From: Flavobacterium pallidum
GTDB taxonomy: Bacteria > Bacteroidota > Bacteroidia > Flavobacteriales > Flavobacteriaceae
NCBI RefSeq assembly: GCF_003097535.1
Contig: NZ_CP029187.1
Location: forward strand, 2,356,001 to 2,420,000
DNA: 64,000 nucleotides
Direction: 5' to 3'
The translations under genes and the position numbers were made by a program. The notes under the pieces were generated by a model that saw only the letters and a program-made list of their open reading frames with translations, was not told the DNA's origin and did no database searches. Shown here in pieces: positions 9,993 to 19,142 of the stretch (positions are counted from its first letter, which is position 1; every line of letters begins with the position of its first letter).

Positions 9993-10925
9993 ATGGAAAA
10001 CGGTATATACGCTAAATTCAACACCTCAAAAGGAGCGATTTTAGTAAAACTCACTCACGATTTAACTCCGGGAACGGTTGGTAATTTCGTCGCATTGGCT
10101 GAAGGAAATCTCGAAAATTCGGCTAAGCCGCAAGGGCAGCCTTTTTACAACGGATTGAAATTCCACCGTGTCATCCCTGATTTTATGATCCAGGGCGGTT
10201 GCCCGCAGGGCACAGGAACGGGTGGCCCGGGTTACAAATTCGATGATGAATTCCACATGGATCTGCGTCATGATAAGCCAGGCGTTTTGTCTATGGCCAA
10301 TTCAGGGCCTGGGAGTAACGGTTCGCAATTCTTCATTACGCACGTAGCTACGCCATGGTTAGATCAAAAGCATACTGTTTTCGGTAATGTTGTCGAAGGA
10401 CAGGATGTGGTTGATGCTGTGGCACAAGGTGATTCCATTGATAGCATCGAAATCGTTAGGGTAGGCGACGAAGCCCAAAAATGGAATGCGGTAGAAGCCT
10501 TCCGTGTGTTCGAAGGGTCACGCGCGAAACGTGAAGCAGCCGAACGCGAAGCTTCCGAAAAGAAAATGGAAGCACTGGCTGCCGGTTTTGATAAGACTGA
10601 AAGTGGCTTACGTTATAAGATCATCAACAAAGGTTCTGGTAAAAAAGCGGAAAACGGCCGCACCGTTTCTGTTCATTATACGGGCCAATTGGAAAACGGG
10701 AAGACTTTCGACAGCTCTTACCCAAGAAAAAAACCAATCGAGTTCCCTTTAGGGAAAGGCCACGTTATCGAGGGATGGGATGAAGGCATCGCTTTATTGC
10801 AGGTGGGAGACAAGGCACGTTTTGTGATCCCGTCACATCTAGGATATGGAGCTTCAGGTGCAGGCGGCGTGATTCCGCCGGATGCCACGCTGATTTTCGA
10901 TGTGGAATTGATGGACGTGAAATAA
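9993..10925 (+). CDS. Dual-family peptidyl-prolyl isomerase (cyclophilin-FKBP fusion)
   Basis: A 310-residue fusion of two unrelated prolyl isomerase families. Residues about 5-165 form a cyclophilin, with [13 protein letters not shown] (catalytic Arg), [11 protein letters not shown] and the [12 protein letters not shown] block. A charged helical linker ([20 protein letters not shown]) spans about 172-195. Residues about 215-310 form an FKBP domain, with [29 protein letters not shown] and [20 protein letters not shown]. No signal peptide is seen, so it is probably a cytosolic folding factor. Such dual-family immunophilins of cyclophilin-FKBP order have been described in Flavobacterium. A hairpin terminator follows. 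Confidence 0.95.
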   Translation: MENGIYAKFNTSKGAILVKLTHDLTPGTVGNFVALAEGNLENSAKPQGQPFYNGLKFHRVIPDFMIQGGCPQGTGTGGPGYKFDDEFHMDLRHDKPGVLSMANSGPGSNGSQFFITHVATPWLDQKHTVFGNVVEGQDVVDAVAQGDSIDSIEIVRVGDEAQKWNAVEAFRVFEGSRAKREAAEREASEKKMEALAAGFDKTESGLRYKIINKGSGKKAENGRTVSVHYTGQLENGKTFDSSYPRKKPIEFPLGKGHVIEGWDEGIALLQVGDKARFVIPSHLGYGASGAGGVIPPDATLIFDVELMDVK

Positions 10926-10945
10926 TCTCATAAAATTTCAAACAC

Positions 10946-10972
10946 AAAGCACTCGTTATGGGTGCTTTTTTT
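10946..10972 (+). terminator. Terminator of the immunophilin gene
   Basis: AAAGCAC-TCGTTATG-GGTGCTTT followed by a T-run, about 20 bases after the stop codon. Confidence 0.75.
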
Positions 10973-10996
10973 ATATTTACAATTTAAACCAAGACT

Positions 10997-11320
10997 ATGA
11001 AAACAAAAGTGATCTTATTGTCATTCGCGGCCACACTGATATTAGCCTGTAATGCCACAAAACCGGCTGTTGCCGAAAAACCTACTCCGCCATCACCGCC
11101 AACGGTTGAAGTGGCTGGTGTACCGGCAACGGAAGCCCATGCGAAAGGACAGTCCTTATATGAAAATAATTGTGCCAAATGCCACAAGCTTTTCGCAGCC
11201 ACCGATTTTTCACAGGCTGACTGGAAACCAATCCTGGCAAGGATGCAAAAGAAAGCAAGGCTCGATGATGCAGATATGGGCCTGATTACCAATTATCTTT
11301 TCGACCTTCAAAAGAATTAA
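10997..11320 (+). CDS. Small cytochrome c-type lipoprotein
   Basis: A 107-residue exported protein with a lipoprotein signal (LILAC, modified Cys18), a Pro/Thr-rich linker (about 25-45) and one haem c site, CAKCH, with Cys59, Cys62 and His63. The rest is a short helical domain ending LITNYLFDLQKN. The layout suggests a membrane-tethered monohaem cytochrome c facing the periplasm, perhaps shuttling electrons to an oxidase. The partner is not in this window. The axial Met cannot be assigned securely, with candidates in LARMQKK and ADMG. A bidirectional terminator separates it from glgC. Confidence 0.85.
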   Translation: MKTKVILLSFAATLILACNATKPAVAEKPTPPSPPTVEVAGVPATEAHAKGQSLYENNCAKCHKLFAATDFSQADWKPILARMQKKARLDDADMGLITNYLFDLQKN

Positions 11321-11321
11321 T

Positions 11322-11353
11322 AAAAAAAGCATCCGTGAAAGGATGCTTTTTTT
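11322..11353. terminator. Bidirectional terminator between cytochrome and glgC genes
   Basis: A-run, AAAGCATCC-GTGAAA-GGATGCTTT and T-run: symmetric, serving both convergent genes. Confidence 0.85.
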
Positions 11354-11357
11354 ATGC

Positions 11358-12629
11358 TTACACGGCAAAACCGTCTGGGAGCGTCGCGCCTTTCTTTACG
11401 ACAATGATACCATCCTTAACTGTATAAAGTGGCGTGTTCGTGTCTTGTAAATGTGTTCCGCCAATCAAATGCACATCATTTCCGATGCGGCAGTTTTTAT
11501 CCACGATCGTGTTATTGATGTGGCACCGTTCTCCAATACCGATGTTTATGATGTCGTTACCAATATTATTACTGATTTCGTCAAGGTTTTGATAGAAATC
11601 ATTACCCATCAGATACGAATTAGAAATCACGCAATCCTTCCCGATACGGCTCCTGATCCCGATTACGGAATGTTCCACTTTTGAGGAATTGATGATACAG
11701 CCTTCGGCGACCACAGATTTGTCAAAAGAGGAAGCGCCGGTGATTTTAGAGGGCGGCAAAACCCTCGCACGCGTGTAAATCTTACTCGAATTATCGAACA
11801 GGTTGAATTTCGGGATGTCATCCGTAAGGCCTAAATTGGCCTCAAAAAAAGAATCAATATTCCCGATATCTGTCCAGTAGCCTTCATATTGATAACTTAA
11901 GATCTTTTGCTTTCCGATCGATTGCGGAATGATTTCTTTTCCGAAATCCTTGGTTTCCTTATTCGACATCAGCTCAACCAGCAAATCGCGGTTGAAAATA
12001 TATATACCCATCGAGGCCAGGTAGTGCCTGCCTTCGGAATTCATTTCGTCACTGACTTCAGAGGTCCATTGCGGCAACAGGTCCTTAGCCGGTTTTTCGA
12101 TAAAAGAGGTAATGAAATTCTCGTCATTCGTTTTTAAAATCCCGAATTCAGGCGCTTCTTTTGCAGTCACCGGCAATGTCGCTATCGAAATCGTCGCACC
12201 GCTTTTCATGTGCTCCTGAATCATATGGTTGAAATCCATCTGGTACAATTGATCACCTGAAAGGATCAGCGCATACTCGAAATCGTGGTTCATAAAATGC
12301 TGCATGCACTGGCGTACGGCATCGGCTGTTCCCTGGAACCAGGTCGGATTTTCAGGGGTTTGCTCCGCTGCCAGGATGTCTACAAAAGCCGTACTGAAGG
12401 TACTGAAATGATACGTATTCTTGATGTGCTGGTTTAATGACGCCGAGTTAAACTGCGTCAGTACGAACATCCGCTGTATGCCCGAGTTGATGCAATTCGA
12501 GATCGGGATGTCCACCAAACGGTATTTCCCCGCAATCGGTACCGCTGGCTTTGAACGGCTTTCTGTTAGTGGTGCCAACCTTGAACCTTGTCCGCCACCC
12601 AGAATAATGGCTAAAGTATTGTTGTTCAT
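11358..12629 (-). CDS. glgC: Glucose-1-phosphate adenylyltransferase
   Basis: Makes ADP-glucose, the committed step of bacterial glycogen synthesis, from glucose-1-phosphate and ATP. The 423-residue protein has the N-terminal nucleotidyltransferase core with GGGQGSRLAPLT and SKPAVPIAGKYRL (residues about 11-37), NCINSGI, the catalytic-loop LILSGDQLYQMD, and FIEKP, which binds glucose-1-phosphate. A C-terminal left-handed beta-helix of hexapeptide repeats (from about 300) ends with VKKGATLPDG. Its ATG directly abuts the TAG of glgA, giving TAGATG, so translation is probably coupled. Confidence 0.96.
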   Translation of the reverse strand: MNNNTLAIILGGGQGSRLAPLTESRSKPAVPIAGKYRLVDIPISNCINSGIQRMFVLTQFNSASLNQHIKNTYHFSTFSTAFVDILAAEQTPENPTWFQGTADAVRQCMQHFMNHDFEYALILSGDQLYQMDFNHMIQEHMKSGATISIATLPVTAKEAPEFGILKTNDENFITSFIEKPAKDLLPQWTSEVSDEMNSEGRHYLASMGIYIFNRDLLVELMSNKETKDFGKEIIPQSIGKQKILSYQYEGYWTDIGNIDSFFEANLGLTDDIPKFNLFDNSSKIYTRARVLPPSKITGASSFDKSVVAEGCIINSSKVEHSVIGIRSRIGKDCVISNSYLMGNDFYQNLDEISNNIGNDIINIGIGERCHINNTIVDKNCRIGNDVHLIGGTHLQDTNTPLYTVKDGIIVVKKGATLPDGFAV

Positions 12630-14048
12630 CTATAATGGTTTTAAAGAGTTGTAAATGTCAATGTATTGTCCGGCTGCTTTTTCCCAGGAATGGTCAATTT
12701 GCAGGATGTAATTTAAAATCTGTTTCATTTTCTTTTCATCATGATACAAACCGACGGCCCTTGAAATGGAATAATTCACATCGAAAACACTGGCCTGGTC
12801 GTGGCAAATCCCGAAACCATTATCCCCGAAATCATGTACAGTGTCTTTCAATCCGCCTGTTCTCCTTACGATAGGAATGGTGCCATACCGTAAGGCATAC
12901 ATCTGGTTCAGCCCGCAAGGCTCGACACGCGACGGCATCAGCAGGAAATCGGCGCCGGCATAAATGATGTGTGACAGCTTTTCGTTGTAACCGATATAGG
13001 CATTGTAATTGCCTTCAAAATAGGGTTTGAGGCTGTTCAGTTGGTTTTCAACGAATGTATCTCCAGAGCCCAGCACCAGAATATTGATTTCCTCATAATG
13101 TTCCCGTAGCGAATTGTGGAAAATCTCCGGAAGCAAATCGGCACCTTTTTCACCCACCAGCCTGCCGATAAATGCGAACAGTGGTTTTGACGGATCGAGG
13201 CCGAATTGCTCGCATAAAAATGCCTTGTTTTTTTCTTTTCCTTTTTTGGCAGTTTTCAGGGTATAGTTGCCGATAATCATCGGGTCTGTTTTCGGATTCC
13301 AGACTTCATTGTCGATGCCGTTGAGGATGCCGACGCTTTTATGCCTTTCAAAACGCAGCAGGTTTTCCAGGCCATTGGCTGAATGTGAAATCTCCTCAAG
13401 ATAGCTTGGCGAAACCGTCGTCACCTTCCACGCCGATTTAATGCCGGCCGCCAATGGATTGATCAGTCCGCCCCATTCAATGAAGCCAGTTCTTGATAAA
13501 TCAAAATTCGGGATATAATGCATCTTATCAAACCCAAACCAGCCCTGGTATTGCCCGTTATGGATTGTTATAATGGTAGGCGTATGCGCCAATCGCTTGT
13601 AATTATAGCATTGCTGTACCATAAAAGGAATAAGCCCGGTGTGATGGTCATGGCAATGAATGATGTCAGGATATTGATCGGATTCCACAAGCCAGTTCAA
13701 AAAAGCAATCTGGAATGCGGTAAAACGCTCGGTATCGTCTTCATAGGAATAAACATTCGGGCGGTCAAACAATTCCGGAATCGCAATCAGGTATAACGGA
13801 AAACCCAGTTTCCCGGTGCGTTCCTGCAATACGGTATAGTTAAAATAAAACCAGCCAAGTTTAAGCTTGCCGTTGTGAACGATATCAAATTCATTTTCAT
13901 TCGTCCATTTATTATCATAACCCGGAACGACCACTTTGGCATGGTGCCCGGCTTTATTCAGGTATTTTGGCAAAGCACCCACTACATCGGCAAGGCCGCC
14001 CACTTTTGCTACAGGATAGCATTCGGCGCTGATGTGAAATATTTCCAT
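12630..14048 (-). CDS. glgA: Glycogen synthase
   Basis: Transfers glucose from ADP-glucose to a growing alpha-1,4-glucan. The 472 residues form a GT5 enzyme with two Rossmann domains: KVGGLADVVGALP near the N-terminus (ADP-glucose binding), ITIHNGQYQGWF, then the C-terminal GRLVGEKGADLL, MPSRVEPCGLNQMYALRYGTIPIVRRTGGLKDTV, which contains the catalytic ExPCGL-type motif. I start at the ATG at 14048 (MEIFHISAECYP) because that is where family homology begins; an ATG 45 bases upstream would add a non-homologous tail. First gene of a two-gene glycogen operon with glgC. Confidence 0.95.
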   Translation of the reverse strand: MEIFHISAECYPVAKVGGLADVVGALPKYLNKAGHHAKVVVPGYDNKWTNENEFDIVHNGKLKLGWFYFNYTVLQERTGKLGFPLYLIAIPELFDRPNVYSYEDDTERFTAFQIAFLNWLVESDQYPDIIHCHDHHTGLIPFMVQQCYNYKRLAHTPTIITIHNGQYQGWFGFDKMHYIPNFDLSRTGFIEWGGLINPLAAGIKSAWKVTTVSPSYLEEISHSANGLENLLRFERHKSVGILNGIDNEVWNPKTDPMIIGNYTLKTAKKGKEKNKAFLCEQFGLDPSKPLFAFIGRLVGEKGADLLPEIFHNSLREHYEEINILVLGSGDTFVENQLNSLKPYFEGNYNAYIGYNEKLSHIIYAGADFLLMPSRVEPCGLNQMYALRYGTIPIVRRTGGLKDTVHDFGDNGFGICHDQASVFDVNYSISRAVGLYHDEKKMKQILNYILQIDHSWEKAAGQYIDIYNSLKPL

Positions 14049-14156
14049 ATTGTTGTTTATTGGCTCATTGATTTCTTTCCCAATGTACAACAAAAAATTT
14101 GTAAAAAAAATGCCTTTTCCGATTTGGGACTGCCCCTGTTTATTGGCTGTAAATTT

Positions 14157-14164
14157 TATCTTTG
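14157..14164 (+). promoter_or_regulatory. -7 element before the tRNA-binding protein gene
   Basis: TATCTTTG fits TAnnTTTG. It contains the TTG at 14162 that opens the longer reading frame, so that TTG is probably not a start codon. Confidence 0.45.
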
Positions 14165-14179
14165 GCTGAAAATAATAAG

Positions 14180-14515
14180 ATGGAATTAAGCTGGGAAGAT
14201 TTTGAGAAAACCGAAATGCGCGTAGGGACTATTATTCAGGCGGAAGATTTTCCCGAAGCGCGGAAACCCGCGTATCAGCTGACGATTGATTTCGGTCCGG
14301 AAATCGGAATCAGGAAGTCATCAGCACAGATTACCAAACGATATCGTAAAGAAGATTTAATAAACCGGCAGATTGTTGCGGTCGTCAATTTTCCTAAAAA
14401 GCAAATCGGGAAATTCATGAGCGAATGCCTCGTGCTTGGTGCGGTTGGAGCGGAAGGTGATGTGATTTTGCTCTCGCCGGATTTTAAGATTGAAAACGGA
14501 CTTCGTATAGCATAA
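14180..14515 (+). CDS. tRNA-binding domain protein, CsaA-like
   Basis: An 111-residue stand-alone tRNA-binding (EMAP/Trbp111-like OB-fold) protein. The sequence tracks CsaA closely: WEDFEKTEMRVGTIIQAEDF, PEARKPAYQLTIDFG, then KSSAQITKRY, the positively charged RNA-binding patch, and FPKKQIGKFMSECLVLGA. CsaA-type proteins bind tRNA and have been proposed as export chaperones. The ATG at 14180 is preferred to the TTG at 14162 because the latter lies inside the promoter element. A hairpin terminator follows immediately. Confidence 0.88.
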   Translation: MELSWEDFEKTEMRVGTIIQAEDFPEARKPAYQLTIDFGPEIGIRKSSAQITKRYRKEDLINRQIVAVVNFPKKQIGKFMSECLVLGAVGAEGDVILLSPDFKIENGLRIA

Positions 14516-14545
14516 AAAAAAGCCCGGAAACTTCCGGACTTTCTA
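14513..14545. terminator. Bidirectional terminator
   Basis: AGCCCGGAA-AC-TTCCGGACT stem (one mismatch) with an eight-A run on its left, which becomes a T-run for the minus-strand PUR gene, and T-rich sequence on its right for the plus-strand gene. Confidence 0.65.
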
Positions 14546-14572
14546 ACTTTTGACTTTCGCCTTTTTGCCCGA

Positions 14573-14944
14573 TTAAATATCATCAAAATCTACATCAGTA
14601 TAGTTTTTTTCTGCAGATTCCTCCACGCCTTCATTTACATATTCGCGTTTGTAATCTTTCTGGTGCCTTTCTGAAATCACTTCCTCGCCCTTGTGGTTCA
14701 AAACATATGAAGTCATGTCTTCAAGGATTTCTGCGAAAGCGGCAAAATCTTCCTTATAAAGGTAAATTTTGTGTTTCTTGAAATGGAAAGACCCGTCTTC
14801 CTCGGTAAATTTTTTGCTTTCAGTAATGGTAATGTAGTAATCGTCGGCTTTGGTTGCCCTCACATCGAAAAAGTAAGTCCTTCTTCCGGCCCTCAAAACT
14901 TTAGAAAAAATCTCTTCTTTTTCTAACATGTCATTGTCTCTCAT
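14573..14944 (-). CDS. PUR-alpha-like nucleic-acid-binding protein (DUF3276)
   Basis: A 123-residue protein of the bacterial PUR family (DUF3276/PF11680), related to Borrelia BpuR, which binds single-stranded DNA and RNA. The core is highly conserved in Flavobacteria: IFSKVLRAGRRTYFFDVRAT, then DDYYITITESKK, and KHKIYLYKEDFAAFAEIL, followed by a poorly conserved acidic tail ending DVDFDDI. The core carries the beta-beta-beta-beta-alpha PUR repeat; proteins of this size probably dimerise. It stands alone, between the CsaA-like gene and an ABC exporter gene on the same strand. A purine-rich AAGAAGG sits a few bases before the ATG. Confidence 0.88.
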   Translation of the reverse strand: MRDNDMLEKEEIFSKVLRAGRRTYFFDVRATKADDYYITITESKKFTEEDGSFHFKKHKIYLYKEDFAAFAEILEDMTSYVLNHKGEEVISERHQKDYKREYVNEGVEESAEKNYTDVDFDDI

Positions 14945-15019
14945 AATCCTTCTTGCAGTTTTTAGTTTGGTGTTAAGTAGTATCCAAATGTGAGAAAAAA
15001 AACTTAAACGCCAAACATT

Positions 15020-16783
15020 TTATGTCATTTCTTTTTCCGAAAGCTGTTTGAAATGAAGCTCCTTATAATAGCCTTCCTGATTTATGAGTTGATTATGAGA
15101 TCCTTGCTGTATGATTTTTCCATCTTCTAGGATAATGATCTTATCGGCATTTTTTGCCGACGAAACACGATGGCTTACGATGATCGTGGTTTTGTCTTTG
15201 CTGAAATCCAGCAGGTTGTTCAGGATCGTTTCTTCGGTCTCGGTATCCACCGCCGAAAGACAGTCATCGAGCAGCAGGATTTCCGGGTCTTTGATAATAG
15301 CGCGCGCAATGGAAACGCGCTGCTTTTGTCCGCCGGAAAGCGTAATGCCGCGCTCGCCGAGCATGGTTTCATATTGCAGCTTGAAGTTGATGATATTGTC
15401 ATGCACAGCGGCTTTCCTGGCAGCATCGATTACTTCTTCTTCAGTAGCATTTTCCTTCCCGAAACGGATGTTGTTCTTAATCGTATCCGAAAACAAAAAC
15501 GCATCCTGCGGTACCGTCCCGATGCTGTTCCTCAAATCGTACAAATTAAGCGAGCTGATTTCCTTTCCGTCGATTTTTACATTGCCGGAAGTCGTGTCAT
15601 ACAATCGCCCGATCAATTGTAAAACGGTTGATTTTCCTGAACCGGTCTTGCCTAAAATGGCCAGCGTTTCTCCTTTTTTTATAGTGAAACTGACATTTTC
15701 CAGGGCTTTGATGTTTGTGTCTCCGTATACAAATGATACATTCTCAAAAACTATATCGCCTTTGATTTCCGAATGCTCTTCGGTGTTGTTCTTAATTTCA
15801 GGCCTGATTTTCAGGAACTCGTTGATGCGCTTCTGAGATGCTGCCGCTTCCTGCACCATCGACGAAACCCAGCCGAGTGATGCCACAGGAAAAGTAAGCA
15901 TATTCAGGAACAAAATAAACGCCGCAATGGTCCCGATATCTGTTACACCATCGGTTCCCTCGATGTACATCATTCCGCCGAAATAAATCACGACCAGGTT
16001 GCTCACGCCAATCAATGCGAGCATAAACGGCCCGAAAAGCGAGTTGAGCCAGGCGAGGTCCATTGCCTTTTTTTTGCTTTCTTCGGATAGCGCTTCCACT
16101 TTTTCATTGTATTGTTTTTCGAGTGAATACGCTTTGATGACGCGAATCCCCGAAAATATTTCCTGTGAAAAACTGGAAATCGTAGATAGGTTTTGCTGGA
16201 ATAAGGTGCTCTTTTTATTGATTTGCGTGCTTAATTTAAAAATGGCATAAGACAACACCGGCAGCGGAAGGATAGTGTATAATGTCAGCTTTGGCGAAGC
16301 ATGGTACATAAAAATGACTACGACGATAAAGCGGATCAGGGTCATGATCGTGTACATCACCGCAGGCCCGACATACATCCTTACCTTACTCACATCCTCG
16401 CTGATGCGGTTCATCAGATCGCCGGTGCGGTTTTGCTTGTAAAAGTGCTGCGTCAGGTTTTCATATTGTCGGAACACCTCGTTTTTAAGGTCAAATTCAA
16501 TATGGCGCGACATTACAATGAGCCATTGCCTGGTCCAGAAAGTCAGGAAGGCATTCAGCAAAGTGGTTCCGATGATCAGCAGGATGAAATGGAATAATTT
16601 TTCTTTTATCAGGTGCTTATCGGCATCCGGAGAAAAATTACTGACAATAGTATTTATCGTGCTGCTGATAAGATTGGGAAGGAAAGATGCGAAGATTTGG
16701 GCAGCGATCGTTGTCAGTATTCCGAAACAAAACAAGTATTTGTATTTGATGAAATATTTATTCAAATATTGTAATTCCTTCAT
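15020..16783 (-). CDS. ABC exporter, fused membrane and ATPase domains (MsbA-like)
   Basis: A 587-residue half-transporter that should work as a homodimer in the inner membrane. Residues about 1-320 hold six membrane segments of the type 1 exporter domain. The ATPase domain follows: Walker A GKTGSGKST at 378-386, Q-loop TVPQDAFLFSD, signature LSGGQKQR at 482-489, Walker B ILLLDD at 502-507 and H-loop VSHR. It resembles the lipid and multidrug exporters of the MsbA/LmrA group; the substrate cannot be read from sequence. No fusion partner or peptidase domain is present. It is monocistronic. Confidence 0.93.
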   Translation of the reverse strand: MKELQYLNKYFIKYKYLFCFGILTTIAAQIFASFLPNLISSTINTIVSNFSPDADKHLIKEKLFHFILLIIGTTLLNAFLTFWTRQWLIVMSRHIEFDLKNEVFRQYENLTQHFYKQNRTGDLMNRISEDVSKVRMYVGPAVMYTIMTLIRFIVVVIFMYHASPKLTLYTILPLPVLSYAIFKLSTQINKKSTLFQQNLSTISSFSQEIFSGIRVIKAYSLEKQYNEKVEALSEESKKKAMDLAWLNSLFGPFMLALIGVSNLVVIYFGGMMYIEGTDGVTDIGTIAAFILFLNMLTFPVASLGWVSSMVQEAAASQKRINEFLKIRPEIKNNTEEHSEIKGDIVFENVSFVYGDTNIKALENVSFTIKKGETLAILGKTGSGKSTVLQLIGRLYDTTSGNVKIDGKEISSLNLYDLRNSIGTVPQDAFLFSDTIKNNIRFGKENATEEEVIDAARKAAVHDNIINFKLQYETMLGERGITLSGGQKQRVSIARAIIKDPEILLLDDCLSAVDTETEETILNNLLDFSKDKTTIIVSHRVSSAKNADKIIILEDGKIIQQGSHNQLINQEGYYKELHFKQLSEKEMT

Positions 16784-16907
16784 ATAATTCTTAAAAATGG
16801 TATTTTAAAAAAGATGTTTTCGTTAAAAGCGTATGAAAATGTATTTTTTTGAATTTATAAAAATGAAAGCCTGATTGTTGAAATATCCTTAAAAAAAATT
16901 AAATTCA

Positions 16908-16938
16908 TTGTTATGTTTTGATTTAAAACGTAATTTTG
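16908..16938 (+). promoter_or_regulatory. Leucine dehydrogenase promoter
   Basis: TTG (16908-16910), 20 bases, TAATTTTG (16931-16938): a good Bacteroidetes promoter, leaving a leader of roughly 40 bases before the ATG at 16986. Confidence 0.6.
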
Positions 16939-16985
16939 CGGCGTCTTATTGACAAAGTCGTAATTCAATTTAAAAATTATTTACC

Positions 16986-18092
16986 ATGGTAACAGAAGTT
17001 GTAAACGGAAATGAGCTTCAGAAAATCGACCCGGTTTTTGGTCAGGTATCGTTTGACAATCACGAACAAATCGTTTTTTGCAATGACAAAGATACTGGTT
17101 TAAAAGCAATAATCGGTATACATAATACCGTTTTAGGACCGGCTTTGGGCGGGACAAGAATGTGGAAATATGCCAATGAATGGGAAGCGCTCAATGACGT
17201 TTTAAGGCTTTCACGAGGAATGTCATACAAATCTGCCATCACAGGTTTGAACCTTGGCGGTGGAAAGGCCGTTATTATCGGCGATGCCAAAACCGAGAAA
17301 ACTCCTGAGATGATCCTTAAATTCGGTGAATATGTAAATTCCCTGAGCGGAAAATACATCACTGCCGAAGATGTAGGAACAACGACCCAGGATATGGATA
17401 TGATCCGCGACGTAACGCCTTTCGTTACCGGTGTTTCTGTTGAAAAAGGCGGTTCCGGAAATCCTTCTCCTGTTACTGCTTACGGTGTTTATATGGGAAT
17501 GAAAGCCGCTGCGAAATACCAGTTCGGAAGTGATGACCTTAACGGCAAGAGAGTTTTGGTACAGGGCATCGGGCACGTTGGCGAGACTTTGGTCGAATAC
17601 CTTGCCAAAGAAGGTGCTGATGTGCAGATTATAGACATCAACCAAGGCAGGTTGGAGGAAGTGTCATCTAAATATGGCGTGAAGATTTTCACCGGTGCCG
17701 ATCTGTACGCTGCTGATGTGGATATTTATTCACCTTGTGCACTTGGCGCTACAATCAATGATGACACCATCAATAAGATTAAAGCAAAAGTGATTGCCGG
17801 AGCAGCGAACAACCAGTTGGCAAACGAAACCGTACACGGGCAGATTTTGAAAGACCGTGGCATTCTTTACGCACCGGATTTCCTTATCAATGCTGGTGGA
17901 ATCATCAACGTATATGCTGAAATTGTGGGTTATGACAGCGCTGAAGCCATGAGAAGGACTGAAAATATTTACAACACCACGTTGGAAATCCTTAGTTTTT
18001 CAGAGCAAAACGGTATTACAACACAGGCTGCGGCCATGTCGATTGCTCAAAAAAGAATCGACGACAGGAAAAAAGAAAACGCAGCCAAATAA
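16986..18092 (+). CDS. ldh: Leucine dehydrogenase (Glu/Leu/Phe/Val dehydrogenase family)
   Basis: NAD-dependent oxidative deamination of branched-chain amino acids, feeding leucine and valine breakdown. The 368-residue protein starts with a substrate domain containing LGPALGGTRMW and the catalytic-lysine segment LNLGGGKAVIIGD (Lys near residue 94). The Rossmann domain follows with LVQGIGHVGETLVEYL and its acidic VDI-type cofactor loop (QIIDIN), then CALGATIND and IAGAANNQL. This matches the leucine/valine dehydrogenase branch rather than glutamate dehydrogenase. HMG-CoA lyase, a later step of leucine catabolism, is 6 kb downstream. A strong hairpin terminator ends the transcript. Confidence 0.93.
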   Translation: MVTEVVNGNELQKIDPVFGQVSFDNHEQIVFCNDKDTGLKAIIGIHNTVLGPALGGTRMWKYANEWEALNDVLRLSRGMSYKSAITGLNLGGGKAVIIGDAKTEKTPEMILKFGEYVNSLSGKYITAEDVGTTTQDMDMIRDVTPFVTGVSVEKGGSGNPSPVTAYGVYMGMKAAAKYQFGSDDLNGKRVLVQGIGHVGETLVEYLAKEGADVQIIDINQGRLEEVSSKYGVKIFTGADLYAADVDIYSPCALGATINDDTINKIKAKVIAGAANNQLANETVHGQILKDRGILYAPDFLINAGGIINVYAEIVGYDSAEAMRRTENIYNTTLEILSFSEQNGITTQAAAMSIAQKRIDDRKKENAAK

Positions 18093-18120
18093 GGCGGCTT
18101 ACAATATTATTATTATTTTT

Positions 18121-18161
18121 GCGGAGCGAAAAAGTCAAATTTTTCGCTCCGCTAATTTTTT
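18121..18161 (+). terminator. Terminator of leucine dehydrogenase
   Basis: Perfect 13-pair inverted repeat GCGGAGCGAAAAA / TTTTTCGCTCCGC with a six-base loop, followed by a T-run; nusB begins 16 bases later. Confidence 0.85.
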
Positions 18162-18177
18162 ATAAAAGTTCTTACAG

Positions 18178-19122
18178 GTGCTAAACAGAAGACATATACG
18201 TGTTAAGGTGATGCAATCCATTTATGCGATGCATCAAAACGGATCAGATAACCTAGAAGGCCAGGAAAGATTCCTGCTACACAGCATCGACAACATTCAG
18301 GAACTTTACCTGATCATGCTTTCGTCACTGGTGGAAATCCAAAAGGCAGAACAGCTTTTCCTTGACATTTCAAGCAAAAAGCATTTGGCTACTGCCATTG
18401 AAAGAAACCCTGACAAAAAGTTCGTCAACAATCGTGTATTGCAGCTCCTTTCTGAAAATCATTCGTTAAACACCGCATTGGAAGACCGCAAAATCAACAA
18501 TTGGTACCTGAACGAAGATTATATCCGCATCCTTTTATCAGCCATAAAGGACAGCACCCAATACGAACAATATATGGGTAGTGGTAAGGATTCGTTTGAA
18601 GAGGACAGGGATTTTATCCTGAATATTTTCATGGACATTATCGTTCCGAATGAAAAATTGTATGAATACCTCGAAGACAACAAACTCACGTGGGTTGATG
18701 ATATTCCGGTTGTCAATACGCAAATTATCAAGGAGTTAAAAGGAATGAAGCCCGAAGACAAGGAAGTTTTCAGGATTTCAAAACTGTATAAGGACACTGA
18801 AGACAAGGAATTCGTAAGCCTGTTGTTCCGCAAGACACTTTTAAATGAAACGGAGCTGGCGAAGGAATACATCGATAAGACTCCAAATTGGGATACCGAA
18901 AGGATTGCAGAAGTCGATACCATCATCCTTAAAATGGCCATTTGTGAATTCCTGAAATTCCCATCGATTCCTGTAAAAGTGACCATTAACGAGTACCTGG
19001 AAATAGCCAAGGAATATTCCACCCCGAAAAGCAGTATTTTCATCAATGGAATTCTTGACAACCTTGTAAAGGAATTCCAGTCAAACAATAAACTTAAAAA
19101 AACCGGCAGAGGTTTAATGTAA
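18178..19122 (+). CDS. nusB: Transcription antitermination factor NusB, long form
   Basis: NusB binds boxA RNA with S10 (NusE) in rRNA antitermination complexes. At 314 residues it is more than twice the length of E. coli NusB (139). The extra part is an N-terminal and middle helical extension, and the canonical NusB fold occupies about residues 185-305 (IDKTPNWDTERIAEVDTIILKMAICEFL-type region, then IPVKVTINEYLEIAK, SSIFINGILD). Translation begins at GTG (MLNRRHIRVKV), which matches the start seen in relatives. First gene of a nusB-DUF1573-yajC operon with gaps of 20 and 3 bases. Confidence 0.92.
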   Translation: MLNRRHIRVKVMQSIYAMHQNGSDNLEGQERFLLHSIDNIQELYLIMLSSLVEIQKAEQLFLDISSKKHLATAIERNPDKKFVNNRVLQLLSENHSLNTALEDRKINNWYLNEDYIRILLSAIKDSTQYEQYMGSGKDSFEEDRDFILNIFMDIIVPNEKLYEYLEDNKLTWVDDIPVVNTQIIKELKGMKPEDKEVFRISKLYKDTEDKEFVSLLFRKTLLNETELAKEYIDKTPNWDTERIAEVDTIILKMAICEFLKFPSIPVKVTINEYLEIAKEYSTPKSSIFINGILDNLVKEFQSNNKLKKTGRGLM

Positions 19123-19142
19123 AATCAAAACCAATAATTATT

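Noticed and set aside
15111..15836. A 241-codon plus-strand frame inside the ABC exporter gene
   Set aside because: Antisense shadow, Ser-rich low-information translation.
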